Origin: Flexivirga meconopsidis
GTDB lineage: Bacteria; Actinomycetota; Actinomycetes; Actinomycetales; Dermatophilaceae
Assembly (NCBI RefSeq): GCF_026162425.1
Contig: NZ_JAOBQJ010000002.1
Span: forward strand, 868,001 to 932,000
DNA length: 64,000 nt
Direction: 5' to 3'
Shown: piece by piece, positions 20,671 through 28,370 of the stretch
How the letters are laid out: every line of letters starts with the position of its first letter
Numbering within the stretch: the first letter of the stretch is position 1
Made by a program: the position numbers and the translations under genes
Notes under the pieces: model-generated
Database searches by the model: none
The model's input: only the letters and a program-made list of their open reading frames with translations
What the model was told of the DNA's origin: nothing

Positions 20671-20978
20671 GGCTCGGTCTCGCCGTCGTGCGCGGGCGGT
20701 CGATGGAGCCGACCTATACAGGCGGCGACCGCCTCCTCGTGCTGTATGGCGCAGGCCCTCGCCCGGGACGTGCGCACGTGATCCGGCTGCCGGACGGTCC
20801 GGCCGGGCCGCGGCCGATCGCGGTCAAACGGATCACCCGGGCGGACGGCTCCGGCTGGTGGGCCGAGCGCGACAACCCCCGCGAAGGCATCGATTCGTGG
20901 CTGGTTGGCGCCATACCGCGGGAGGATGTGTTGGGGGTTGTGCTGGCCCGCCTGCCGCGGCCGCGCCGACGTCGTTAA
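20667..20978 (+). CDS. sodX: Nickel-type superoxide dismutase maturation protease (S26 family)
   Basis: A 103-residue S26-like signal peptidase without a clear transmembrane anchor. [17 protein letters not shown] places the nucleophile at Ser12 and PIAVKRI the general base at Lys54. Such short S26 proteins next to sodN remove the 14-residue leader of the nickel superoxide dismutase so that the new N-terminal His can bind nickel. The GTG start overlaps the stop of the ABC ATPase gene (GTGA). sodN begins 169 bp downstream. In Streptomyces the protease gene usually follows sodN; here it precedes it and is tied to an amino-acid transporter operon. Confidence 0.85.
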   Translation: MRLGLAVVRGRSMEPTYTGGDRLLVLYGAGPRPGRAHVIRLPDGPAGPRPIAVKRITRADGSGWWAERDNPREGIDSWLVGAIPREDVLGVVLARLPRPRRRR

Positions 20979-21147
20979 ATGCGACGGATTCGCATGTGGC
21001 GCAGTCGGGTTCAATCGCTACCCTCCCCGCGAGTAGGTTCGAATCGTGCGCGGGCCGCCCGCGTTTCGAGGGTGTCGGTTGACTTCAACCGCGCTTGAAG
21101 CGGCAGGCTCCGCCATACGTCCGAGCTAACCGACGGAAGGACCGCAC

Positions 21148-21552
21148 ATGCTTCGCCGAATCTTCGCCCGCACCATCGAGGTCAGCGCTCACTGCGACCT
21201 GCCGTGCGGCGTGTACGACCCCGCCCAGGCCCGCATCGAGGCCGAGTCGATCAAGGCCATCGTCCAGAAGGTCAACGAGAAGCCGGACGACCTCGACTTC
21301 AAGATGCGCGCCACGGTGATCAAGGAGCAGCGCTCGCAGCTGGTCAAGGAGCACCTCTGGGTGCTGTGGACCGACTACTTCAAGCCGCCGCACTTCGAGA
21401 GCTACCCGCAGCTGCACACGCTGATCAACGAGGCCACCAAGCTGGCCGGTGCCGGCGGCACCAAGGCGTCGTGGGACGTCAAGACCGCCGACGACCTGCT
21501 CGCCAAGATCGAGGAGATCTCCAACATCTTCTGGGAGACCAAGAAGGCCTGA
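21148..21552 (+). CDS. sodN: Nickel superoxide dismutase (SodN)
   Basis: A 134-residue precursor of the homohexameric Ni-SOD, which converts superoxide to oxygen and hydrogen peroxide in the cytoplasm. The 14-residue leader MLRRIFARTIEVSA is followed by HCDLPCGVYDP, the nickel hook: after cleavage His1, Cys2 and Cys6 coordinate the metal. The rest is the four-helix bundle with WTDYFKPPHFE and the terminal FWETKKA typical of the family. GGAAGG lies 7 bases upstream of the ATG. A near-perfect palindrome followed by T residues lies about 100 bp after the stop. Confidence 0.96.
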   Translation: MLRRIFARTIEVSAHCDLPCGVYDPAQARIEAESIKAIVQKVNEKPDDLDFKMRATVIKEQRSQLVKEHLWVLWTDYFKPPHFESYPQLHTLINEATKLAGAGGTKASWDVKTADDLLAKIEEISNIFWETKKA

Positions 21553-21612
21553 CGCGGCGCCGGCCGCCGGCCGGGTCGGCAACGGGTCCGGTAACTGGGT
21601 CGGTGACCGTCC

Positions 21613-21706
21613 GGCAACTGGTCCGGTAACGGCTGACTTGTCACGTCCAAAGTGGACTTGTCACGTGCTAGAGCACGTGACAAGTCCACTTTTTGTATGA
21701 CGAGTC
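21613..21706. repeat. Repeat locus A of the 19-bp-phased palindromic family
   Basis: A central palindrome (21649-21692) has 21-bp arms, AAAGTGGACTTGTCACGTGCT and its complement, around a 2-base centre. Degenerate forward units begin at 21617 (ACTGGTC) and 21636 (ACTTGTC), and an inverted unit GACGAGT occurs at 21699. Spacings are 19, 20 and 20 bp. It lies between sodN and the AbiEi/DUF559 gene. Confidence 0.85.
21649..21694 (+). terminator. Palindrome with T tract, probable terminator after sodN
   Basis: The 21-bp perfect stem is followed by a run of five T (21690-21694, overlapping the stem end), so besides being part of repeat locus A it can act as an intrinsic terminator for sodN. Confidence 0.6.
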
Positions 21707-21783
21707 GCCCCGACTCGCGGTTGTCCACACCCCAGCACGCCACGGCCGAGCCGGCTCGCCCGATCGGAGCACACTCGATCGGC

Positions 21784-22785
21784 ATGTCCACCGCATCGCG
21801 CAAGATCTCACTCGCCGCCCAGGACCACTGGCTCGGCATCGTCGCCCGCACCGCACTCCGGGCCCGCCTCACGACCCTGGGCGGCATCATCACCGCACGC
21901 GACCTGCGCGCGATCGGGATCAGCAGCCGTGACACCGCCCGCCTCGTGCGCGAGGGGTCGTTGCGCCGGGTCCAGCGGGGCGCTTACGTCGAGGGCAGCC
22001 TCCTCGACGCCGCCGGCCTCGACGAGCGTCGTCTGCTCGAGGCGCGCGCCTGCGTGCGGTCGTTGATGACCGACCCGCCATCGGTGGTCGCCGGTCAGCA
22101 GACCGCCCTCGCCATACACCGGCTGCCGGTGTGGCCGGTCGACCGGACGACCCACGTGGTGCGAGTCGGCGCCGGCCGCTCGCACGGCTGGTCGGGAGTG
22201 CGCGTGCACCGCAGTTTCGGCCCCAGCTCATGGGCGATGTATGACGGGGTGCCCGCGCTCGACCCGGCCTTCGCTGTGGTGTCCACCGCCGTCTGGCACG
22301 GCACCGAGTCCGGGCTCGTCGCGTGTGACGCGGCGCTGCACCAGCAACTCGTCGGGTTCGCCGAGCTGCGGCGCATTGTCGACGCCAACCCGAAACGGCC
22401 CGGCATCAATCACGCACGTCGGATGCTCGAGCTGACCGACCCGGCCGCCGAGTCGCCCGGCGAGACGCGGACTCGACTGGTATTGCTCGGAATGGGGCTT
22501 CGGTTCGTCAGCCAGCCCGGCATCCCGACGCGCATCGGCCAGTTCTTCCCCGACTTCGCACTGCCCGACGTCGGCATCCTGATCGAGTTCGACGGCGCGG
22601 TGAAGTATCGCAAGGACGGCAGCACCGCGGTCGTCGACGAGAAGGCGCGCGAGGATGCCCTGCGTGAGCAGGGGTGGCTCGTCATACGCGTGATCTGGTC
22701 CGATCTGGCCGACCCCGAGCGCCTCAGCCGGCGCATCCGCGAAGCGATCCGGCAGCGACGTTCGTGGGCGCAGATGCCGGCCTGA
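21784..22785 (+). CDS. AbiEi-type antitoxin-domain / DUF559 (Vsr-like) protein
   Basis: A 333-residue protein with two recognisable parts. Residues about 20-60 (GGIITARDLRAIGISSRDTA...GSLRRVQRGAYV) are the winged helix found in AbiEi-family type IV antitoxins. Residues about 240-325 (FPDFALPDVGILIEFDGAVKY ... EDALREQGWLVIRV) are a DUF559/Vsr-like PD-(D/E)XK nuclease fold with the Asp and Glu-x-Asp residues present. Solitary actinobacterial proteins of this kind are common and their function is unknown. No AbiEii toxin gene is adjacent. ATG 21784 is preferred; a longer frame begins inside the upstream palindrome. It is bracketed by repeat loci A and B. Confidence 0.75.
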   Translation: MSTASRKISLAAQDHWLGIVARTALRARLTTLGGIITARDLRAIGISSRDTARLVREGSLRRVQRGAYVEGSLLDAAGLDERRLLEARACVRSLMTDPPSVVAGQQTALAIHRLPVWPVDRTTHVVRVGAGRSHGWSGVRVHRSFGPSSWAMYDGVPALDPAFAVVSTAVWHGTESGLVACDAALHQQLVGFAELRRIVDANPKRPGINHARRMLELTDPAAESPGETRTRLVLLGMGLRFVSQPGIPTRIGQFFPDFALPDVGILIEFDGAVKYRKDGSTAVVDEKAREDALREQGWLVIRVIWSDLADPERLSRRIREAIRQRRSWAQMPA

Positions 22786-22803
22786 CTCGTCACGTTCAGG
22801 TCG

Positions 22804-22967
22804 CACTTGTCAGTGAGTGCCGACTTGTCCAGTGAGTGCCGACTTGTCCACGTGACGGCGACTTGTCCAGTGACTGCCGACTTGTCCACCAACCGGGCAC
22901 TGGTCCACCAACGGGCGACTTGTCACGTGCTCTAACACGTGACAAGTCCGCGTTTGGTGGACAAGTG
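22804..22967. repeat. Repeat locus B: seven forward units, palindrome, two inverted units, 19-bp phase
   Basis: ACTTGTC or ACTGGTC cores begin at 22805, 22823, 22842, 22861, 22880, 22899 and 22918: one 18-bp step, then exact 19-bp steps. Consensus unit CGACTTGTCCAGTGAGTGC. The last forward core is the left arm of a palindrome (GACTTGTCACGTG at 22917-22929, CACGTGACAAGTC at 22936-22948). Inverted cores GACAAGT follow at 22941 and 22960, again 19 bp apart. The array starts 19 bp after the AbiEi/DUF559 stop. Confidence 0.9.
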
Positions 22968-23070
22968 CCCCCGCTGCGGACCAGTCCTCGGTAAAACCCG
23001 GCAGTAACACCCGCCACAGCGGTAACGTTTCACGGCTGCTTCACATCCGTCACCCGGAGGTAGTTGGACG

Positions 23071-23358
23071 ATGTCGCAACACCCGAATCCCCACCAGGCG
23101 CCACCGGCCGATCGGCGCCTGCAGGTCGTCGCCGGGGTCGTCTTGCTGCTGCCGATGCTGGCCCTGGTGCCGGTCGGCTGGTACGCCAAGACCGACCCGA
23201 AGCTCGGCTCTTTCCCGTTCTTCATCTGGTACCAGATGGCGCTGGTCTTCTTCTGTGCGATCTGCACCTCGATCGCCTACGCGCTGGTCAAGAAGGCCCG
23301 GCCGCATGTGCCCTTCGAACCTGTCGGCAAGCACGCCGCCCACAGGGACGGTGAGTGA
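23071..23358 (+). CDS. DUF3311 small membrane protein
   Basis: A 95-residue protein with two predicted transmembrane helices (about 17-40 and 48-74) separated by a short loop containing WYAKTDPKLGSFPFFIWYQ. This is the DUF3311 family, small proteins that precede SLC5-type monocarboxylate symporters in many actinobacteria; they may be a small subunit or chaperone. A clear GGAGG site precedes the ATG. The stop overlaps the start of the symporter gene (GTGA), as expected for a functional pair. Confidence 0.85.
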   Translation: MSQHPNPHQAPPADRRLQVVAGVVLLLPMLALVPVGWYAKTDPKLGSFPFFIWYQMALVFFCAICTSIAYALVKKARPHVPFEPVGKHAAHRDGE

Positions 23359-25094
23359 GTATGACGCAGCTCGCGCTCCTGCCCGCCGCCGCCGACCCGT
23401 CGCGCCCCGGCAACGGGGTCGACCTGCCTGCGCTCATCGTCCTGATCGCGATCTTCCTACTGGTCACCGTGCTGGGCTTCCTCGCCTCGCGCTGGCGCCG
23501 CGCGGCATCGCTGGACTCGCTCGACGAGTGGGGCCTTGGCGGCCGGTCGTTCGGCACCTGGATCACCTGGTTCCTGCTGGGCGGTGACCTCTACACGGCA
23601 TACACGTTCGTCGCCGTGCCGGCCGCGATGTTCGGCGCCGGAGCGGTCAGCGGCTTCTTCGCGGTGCCCTACACGATCATCGTCTACCCGATGATCTTCT
23701 TCTTCATGTCGCGGCTGTGGTCGGTCAGTCACCGGCACGGCTACGTCACCGCCGGCGACTTCGTCCGTGGGCGCTACGGCTCCCGCGGGCTCTCGCTGGC
23801 GATCTCGATCACCGGCTTTGTCGCGACCCTGCCCTACATCGCGCTGCAGCTGGTCGGCATCCAGGCCGTGCTCGAGGTCGCGGGCGTCGGCGGCACGGGC
23901 AACTGGCTCGCCAACGACGCACCGCTCTTCATCGCGTTCGTGGTGCTCGCGGCCTACACCTACACCAGCGGTCTGCGGGCGCCGGCAATCATCGCCTTCG
24001 TCAAGGACATCCTGATCTACCTGGTGATCATCGTCGCGGTGATCTACCTGCCGCAGAAGGTCGGCGGCTGGGATGTGATCTTCAACGCCGCGCACGACAA
24101 GGCACAGACACCACCCAAGCCGGGCGCCGCGCCATTCTCCGACACCGTCGGCCCGAAGGCCCAATGGGCTTACGTGACACTGGCTTTCGGCTCCGCGATG
24201 GCGTTGTTCATGTACCCGCACTCGATCACCGCGGTGCTCTCCTCGCGCAGTCGCGACACGATCCGCAAGAACGCGTCGATCCTGCCGGCATACAGCTTTG
24301 TGCTGGCGCTGCTCGCCCTCCTCGGCTGGGTCGCGATCGCCGCGGGCACCAAGCCGATCGGGCTCAACGGCAAGCCGAACGCCCAGCTCGTGGTGCCGCA
24401 GTTGTTCGAGGATCAGTTCCCAAGTTGGTTCGCCGGCATAGCCTTCGCCGCGATCGCGATCGGCGCGCTGGTGCCGGCCGCGATCATGTCGATCGCCGCG
24501 GCCAACACCTTCACCCGCAACATCTACAAGGAGTGGCTGCGGCCGGGCGCGACGGTCGCCGAGGAGGCGCGCATCTCCAAGCTGACGTCGTTGGTGGTCA
24601 AGGTGTTCGCGCTGATCTTCGTGCTCACGATGGACAAGCAGAACGCCATCAACCTGCAGCTGCTCGGCGGCATCTGGATCCTGCAGACCTTCCCGGCGAT
24701 CGTGATCGGCCTCTACACCCGGTGGCTGGACCGCTGGGCGCTGCTTGCCGGCTGGGCAGTCGCGATGATCTACGGCACCAAGCAGGCGTATGACGTCGCC
24801 TCCCCCGCCACCAAGCACTTCGGCGGATCGACCGCAGACATCCCGGTGATCGGCGAGCTCGGCTACATCGCGTTCACCGCGGTGATCCTCAACGTCATCG
24901 TCGCGGTCGTGCTGACGCTGATCCTGCGTGCGCTCAAGGTGCCGGAGGGCAAGGACGAGACGGTGGTCGTGGACTACTTCGCCGACGCCGACGACCCGCG
25001 GGTTGCGGCATACGACCCGGACCCGCTGGACGGTGCGCCGGGCGAGGGTGGCGCGGGCAAACACCGCCCGCACGCAGGCGCCGACCCCGTCTGA
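23355..25094 (+). CDS. SLC5 family sodium:solute symporter, MctP-like monocarboxylate permease
   Basis: A 579-residue sodium/solute symporter with about 13 membrane helices. LGFLASRWRRAASLDSLDEWGLGGRSFG precedes TM2 as in MctP-type monocarboxylate carriers (lactate, pyruvate, propionate); TAGDFVRGRYGSRGLSLAIS and IMSIAAANTFTRNIYKEWL are further SSS-family hallmarks. The acidic and Gly-rich C-terminal tail is cytoplasmic. GTG start overlapping DUF3311. The substrate is inferred from family and from the DUF3311 neighbour. Repeat locus C follows the stop by about 20 bp. Confidence 0.85.
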   Translation: MSMTQLALLPAAADPSRPGNGVDLPALIVLIAIFLLVTVLGFLASRWRRAASLDSLDEWGLGGRSFGTWITWFLLGGDLYTAYTFVAVPAAMFGAGAVSGFFAVPYTIIVYPMIFFFMSRLWSVSHRHGYVTAGDFVRGRYGSRGLSLAISITGFVATLPYIALQLVGIQAVLEVAGVGGTGNWLANDAPLFIAFVVLAAYTYTSGLRAPAIIAFVKDILIYLVIIVAVIYLPQKVGGWDVIFNAAHDKAQTPPKPGAAPFSDTVGPKAQWAYVTLAFGSAMALFMYPHSITAVLSSRSRDTIRKNASILPAYSFVLALLALLGWVAIAAGTKPIGLNGKPNAQLVVPQLFEDQFPSWFAGIAFAAIAIGALVPAAIMSIAAANTFTRNIYKEWLRPGATVAEEARISKLTSLVVKVFALIFVLTMDKQNAINLQLLGGIWILQTFPAIVIGLYTRWLDRWALLAGWAVAMIYGTKQAYDVASPATKHFGGSTADIPVIGELGYIAFTAVILNVIVAVVLTLILRALKVPEGKDETVVVDYFADADDPRVAAYDPDPLDGAPGEGGAGKHRPHAGADPV

Positions 25095-25118
25095 GGGCGA
25101 ACTCGTACAGTCAAAGGT

Positions 25119-25227
25119 GGACTTGTCACGTGCTAGAGCACGTGACAAGTCCATCTTTACGTGACGAGTCCACCTCTACGTGACAAGTCCACGTTTACGT
25201 GACAAGTGCGGCTCTACGTGACAAGTC
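25119..25227. repeat. Repeat locus C: palindrome followed by four inverted units, 19-bp phase
   Basis: The palindrome has the arm ACTTGTCACGTGCT at 25121-25134 and its complement at 25137-25150 around AG. Inverted cores then occur at 25144, 25163 (GACGAGT variant), 25182, 25201 and 25220: four exact 19-bp steps. It is the mirror image of locus B, where the long arm is on the left. It lies between two convergent genes and could terminate both. Confidence 0.9.
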
Positions 25228-26506
25228 GATCGCGACCGGTCACCCGGATCAGCAGGTCGAGCACATTGGGGTCGTACTCGTAGCCGATGCCGAGGGTCAT
25301 GCGTTCGATCGCGGCATCGCGCAGCCCGGGGTCTCCGCCGGTCAGATCCTCGAACGCGTTGCAAACCTTGATGATTCGACTGCTGACCGGGACCGGCTCG
25401 CCATACTCCTGCACCTGGCGGAACTGCACGACCTGCGCCTCGATGATGTCGGCGACCGAGTCCAGCACCTCCGTGCGGCGCACGATGTTGGCCCCCTGAT
25501 CGGCGATGCCGCGCTGATCGGCCGGCGCGATGTCCACCGTGGCTCCGCCCGGGATCCGCGACCGGAGTGAAACCTGTCCGATGTCGTGCAGGCGTGCCGC
25601 ATCCTCCAGGTCGCTGAGCTCCTGGTCGCTGAACTGCAGCGCCCGCCCGATGCGCAGACACAACGACGCCACCCGCTCCGAGTGACCGGCCGCCGTGTAG
25701 CCGGCGACGTCGGTCAGTCTGGACAGCGCGGCAATCGTCTGCCGCCGCGTCTCGGTCACCGCCACTCGCTGCCCCAGGGCGAAACGCAGCAGGATCAGCG
25801 GTGCGGACATCAGGGGTATGGCGAGCACGCCCAGCGGCGCCATACCGAGGCCGATCGCAACGGAAGTGGACACCACGGCGCCGATCAGCGCGGCCTCCAT
25901 CGGGTCGACCCGCTGCAGGACCTGCCGGATCGGCTGCCCCTCGCGACGCCGGTACATCGTGCTCACCAACAGCACCACTCCTGCGAGCACACCGGCAAGC
26001 GCCATCGCGGCGGCCGACCTCCACCGCTCGCCGGCCCATTCGTCATAGCGATGCAACGCCGATTCGCCGCTGTAGAGCGGCAATTCGCGATAACAGAGCA
26101 ACGCAACCCCGAGCGCGACCAACTGCCCGGCGAACGCCGACGGATGCGGCCAGGCGTCACCGGTCAGCCGGATGAGCACCGCACCTGCGGCGAGCCCGAC
26201 GACGGCCGTGCCGAGCACTTGCATCCAGGTGTCCGGCACCAGCGCACCGGTCGGCTGCGGCCCGGTCAGCGCCAACGCCAACACGACCGACGAGGCCACC
26301 GGCGACCACGCCTCACCGCCTCCGCTCGTCAGGTGGAGCAACGAAGCAAGCGCGATCGCGATCACGAAACTGACCAGGACCACCCAGGCGCGACCGGTCG
26401 TCAGGACGTCCTGCAGCACGGCCGCCGCGACGCACAGCACCATCCCGAGAGCAAGCAGCATCGTGGACGGGCCGGGTCGAGCATCGAATCGAGCCATGGC
26501 ACTCAT
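25214..26506 (-). CDS. Membrane protein with degenerate HD-GYP-like domain
   Basis: A 430-residue protein: an N-terminal membrane region of several helices (about residues 15-235) followed by an HD-type domain. ARLHDIGQVSL retains the His-Asp pair, but the later HHE motif and the GYP loop of c-di-GMP phosphodiesterases are absent: the equivalent stretch reads IIEAQVVQFRQVQEYGEPVPVSSRI. It is therefore unlikely to hydrolyse c-di-GMP by the usual mechanism and may be a partner or sensor. The ATG at 26506 overlaps the upstream HD-GYP stop (ATGA). The last codons run into the final repeat unit of locus C. Confidence 0.75.
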   Translation of the reverse strand: MSAMARFDARPGPSTMLLALGMVLCVAAAVLQDVLTTGRAWVVLVSFVIAIALASLLHLTSGGGEAWSPVASSVVLALALTGPQPTGALVPDTWMQVLGTAVVGLAAGAVLIRLTGDAWPHPSAFAGQLVALGVALLCYRELPLYSGESALHRYDEWAGERWRSAAAMALAGVLAGVVLLVSTMYRRREGQPIRQVLQRVDPMEAALIGAVVSTSVAIGLGMAPLGVLAIPLMSAPLILLRFALGQRVAVTETRRQTIAALSRLTDVAGYTAAGHSERVASLCLRIGRALQFSDQELSDLEDAARLHDIGQVSLRSRIPGGATVDIAPADQRGIADQGANIVRRTEVLDSVADIIEAQVVQFRQVQEYGEPVPVSSRIIKVCNAFEDLTGGDPGLRDAAIERMTLGIGYEYDPNVLDLLIRVTGRDRLVT

Positions 26507-27861
26507 CCGTGCGCCGGCGCGCGGGACGCCAACAGGTCGGAGGCCGACGGCAGATCGTGATCCCACACGAGCGGCGTCCTGGCCGCGGGCCGGCGGCCGC
26601 CCTCCCCGCAGAGCGCCCGCCGCACGTCGGCGGTCACCTGACCCAGTGCGGCCACGCATTCGGGGTCGAACTGGGAGCCGGCCCGCGCGCGCACCTGCTC
26701 CACGGCCGCGTCGACCCCGCCTGCCGGGTCGGCGGACACCAGGGCGCACACCGTGTCGGCGACCGCGAGGATCCGAGCCAACAGCGGTATGGCGGGACCG
26801 CGCACCCCGCCGGGGTAGCCCCGACCGTCCCACCGCTCGTGGTGGGCCTGGATCGCCGAGATTGAGTCGGCCAGGAAGGCGATGGAGGCCAGCATCTCGA
26901 CGCTGCGATCGGGGTGCCGACGGATGCGGTCGAGGTCGTCCGGCAGCGGTTGCGGGCGGCCCTCACGCCGGTCCGGTGCCGGCGAGATCATCCCGACGTC
27001 GTGCAGCAGCGCGGCGAAGTGCAGCGCCTCGAACTGGCTCGGGGTCAGCCGCAGCCGGTCGCCGATCAACTCGCACACCGCCGCAACCTGCTGGTTGCGG
27101 CCGCGCCGCGCGGGTTCGCGCGCGTCGACCGCCGCAACCAGACTCGCCACCGTCCGCTCGTGTGAGATCGCCTCCGCGCGCTGCTGCAGGTAGGACCACT
27201 GGGCGAAGACCAACGGGACCAGGATGACCACCATCGACGCCGGCCCGAGTTCAGCGGCATCCCAGAGCACGACGGCGAGGAAGGAGACCACGCCATACCC
27301 CAGGTAGGTGCGCCACACCTGCTGTACGACGCGACGTGCGGTCAGCAGGGTCGATGGTCCGCCGGTGACCGAGATGACGAGCCCGACGCACAGCACGTTG
27401 CAGATCAGCATGACGATGGTGGCCACGGTCAGCGGCAACAACTCATGCTGCAGGAGACCGAGCGGAGACAGCGCGCGGCTCGGCTGGATCACGCCCCGCG
27501 CTGCAAGGAACGCAAAACCACCGACAACGCCGATCAAGGCATTGGTCAGCGCGTTGAACAGCGTCGGGAGCAACGGCGTCGACCGCAACATCCCCCAGGG
27601 CGCGGCGAGCCCGACGACCGCCGCGCCGAGCGGTCCGCTGAGCGCGATCGCCGCACCGAGCAGGATCGAAGTGAGCGAGACGTTCGCCTCGACCGCGCGC
27701 AGGTTGGTCGCCTGCAACAAGAACGCCAGCAGCGCGAGCAGCAGGGCCGGCACCGGGTCGAAGTAGCGTCCGTGAGCGACCGCAACGTAGCCGCCCACCA
27801 GGATGACGAGGGTGCCGGCAAGACCGCCGACCACGCGCCAGGCCGCGGTGTTCTTGCTCAC
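26503..27861 (-). CDS. HD-GYP domain membrane protein, probable c-di-GMP phosphodiesterase
   Basis: A 452-residue protein with six to eight membrane helices in the first half (LVILVGGYVAVAHGRYF, LLALLAFLLQATN and others) and a complete HD-GYP domain in the second: AALLHDVGM with the HD pair, HHERWDGRGYPGG with the HHE and GYP motifs, and ARILAVADTVCALVS. Such proteins hydrolyse c-di-GMP to pGpG or GMP. GTG start; the stop overlaps the next gene, whose HD domain is degenerate, so the two could form a complex. No diguanylate cyclase gene lies in the window. Confidence 0.85.
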   Translation of the reverse strand: MSKNTAAWRVVGGLAGTLVILVGGYVAVAHGRYFDPVPALLLALLAFLLQATNLRAVEANVSLTSILLGAAIALSGPLGAAVVGLAAPWGMLRSTPLLPTLFNALTNALIGVVGGFAFLAARGVIQPSRALSPLGLLQHELLPLTVATIVMLICNVLCVGLVISVTGGPSTLLTARRVVQQVWRTYLGYGVVSFLAVVLWDAAELGPASMVVILVPLVFAQWSYLQQRAEAISHERTVASLVAAVDAREPARRGRNQQVAAVCELIGDRLRLTPSQFEALHFAALLHDVGMISPAPDRREGRPQPLPDDLDRIRRHPDRSVEMLASIAFLADSISAIQAHHERWDGRGYPGGVRGPAIPLLARILAVADTVCALVSADPAGGVDAAVEQVRARAGSQFDPECVAALGQVTADVRRALCGEGGRRPAARTPLVWDHDLPSASDLLASRAPAHG

Positions 27862-28270
27862 GCTCGCGCTACGTCGTCGGTGTCCGGCAGGGCTTTCACG
27901 GTTGCCAGGATGGCACCGTCAGGCAGTTCGGACTACGTCGGATTCCAACCGACCGTGTCGGGATTGACAGTCTGGCTGCCGGCCAGCCCGGCGAGCAGCA
28001 GTGCCTGCAGAGTCGCAGCGTCCATCAGACAAATCATCCTTTCCGCGCACCCAGGAGGGGAAACCGGAAGGCAGACCGGTTACCCACGTAAACGGCCGAG
28101 AACCTCGGCACGGCAATCGTCTCACGGCCGGACGCAACTTCCTACCGCGTAAGCGCTCACAGGCAAGGAGTTGACCAATTCTTTACGGTGCGGTCGGTGT
28201 GCGATGATGGTGCGGTTCGCCGCCTTCGGGCGGCTTTTCGATCTGCCGCAGCACATCCCGAGGAGAAGTC
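27862..28270. other. Divergent intergenic region, 409 bp, between HD-GYP gene and bL37
   Basis: It contains a possible 30-codon minus-strand ORF (listed separately), a short inverted pair AACCGG/CCGGTT around 28065-28082, and TTGACC at 28171-28176 as a possible -35 for the bL37 gene. A GCCGCC-TTCGGG-CGGC hairpin sits just before the bL37 gene at about 28218-28233. I looked for a c-di-GMP or c-di-AMP riboswitch and could not fit one. Confidence 0.45.
27933..28025 (-). CDS. Possible 30-residue peptide of unknown function
   Basis: A short minus-strand frame starting MDAATLQALLLAGLAG with a hydrophobic front and a polar tail ending in WNPT. AAAGGA lies about 11 bases before the ATG, slightly far; a second ATG four codons upstream would sit directly on it. 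There are 71 bases between it and the GTG of the HD-GYP gene. I know no family. It may be a leader peptide, a small membrane peptide, or chance. Confidence 0.25.
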   Translation of the reverse strand: MDAATLQALLLAGLAGSQTVNPDTVGWNPT

Positions 28271-28345
28271 ATGAGCAAGCGCGCCCGCAAGCGTCGCTCC
28301 CGCAAGGGCAAGGCCGCCAACCACGGCAAGAAGCCCAACGCCTGA
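28271..28345 (+). CDS. 50S ribosomal protein bL37
   Basis: A 24-residue, extremely basic protein beginning MSKRARKRRSRKGKAANHGK. It closely matches bL37, the tiny actinobacterial large-subunit protein first seen in mycobacterial 70S structures (the KRxRKxRxRK ... ANHGKxPN pattern). GAGGAGAAG lies just upstream of the ATG. The gene is too short for most gene finders. It is followed by a long bidirectional hairpin shared with rsrA. Confidence 0.85.
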   Translation: MSKRARKRRSRKGKAANHGKKPNA

Positions 28346-28370
28346 GCGCCCCGAAGCAACAGCGTCATAC

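Noticed and set aside
20990-21060. Possible tRNA (GGCGCAGTCGG and GGTTCGAATC words)
   Set aside because: The D-loop-like and T-loop-like words are present, but no 7-bp acceptor stem can be formed and the T stem mismatches; no CCA-proximal pairing. At most a chance resemblance.
21652-21783. In-frame upstream extension of the AbiEi/DUF559 gene starting MDLSRARARDKST
   Set aside because: The extension is a translation of the palindromic repeat: the same peptide appears wherever the palindrome occurs (for example near 25154 on the other strand). The family start and a normal N-terminus are at 21784.
22804-22967. CRISPR array
   Set aside because: Units are 19 bp with no spacers, orientation flips at a palindrome, and no cas gene is nearby.
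27862-28270. Cyclic dinucleotide riboswitch before the HD-GYP operon
   Set aside because: I tried to fit GEMM (c-di-GMP) and ydaO (c-di-AMP) conserved cores on both strands and found only short unrelated hairpins.
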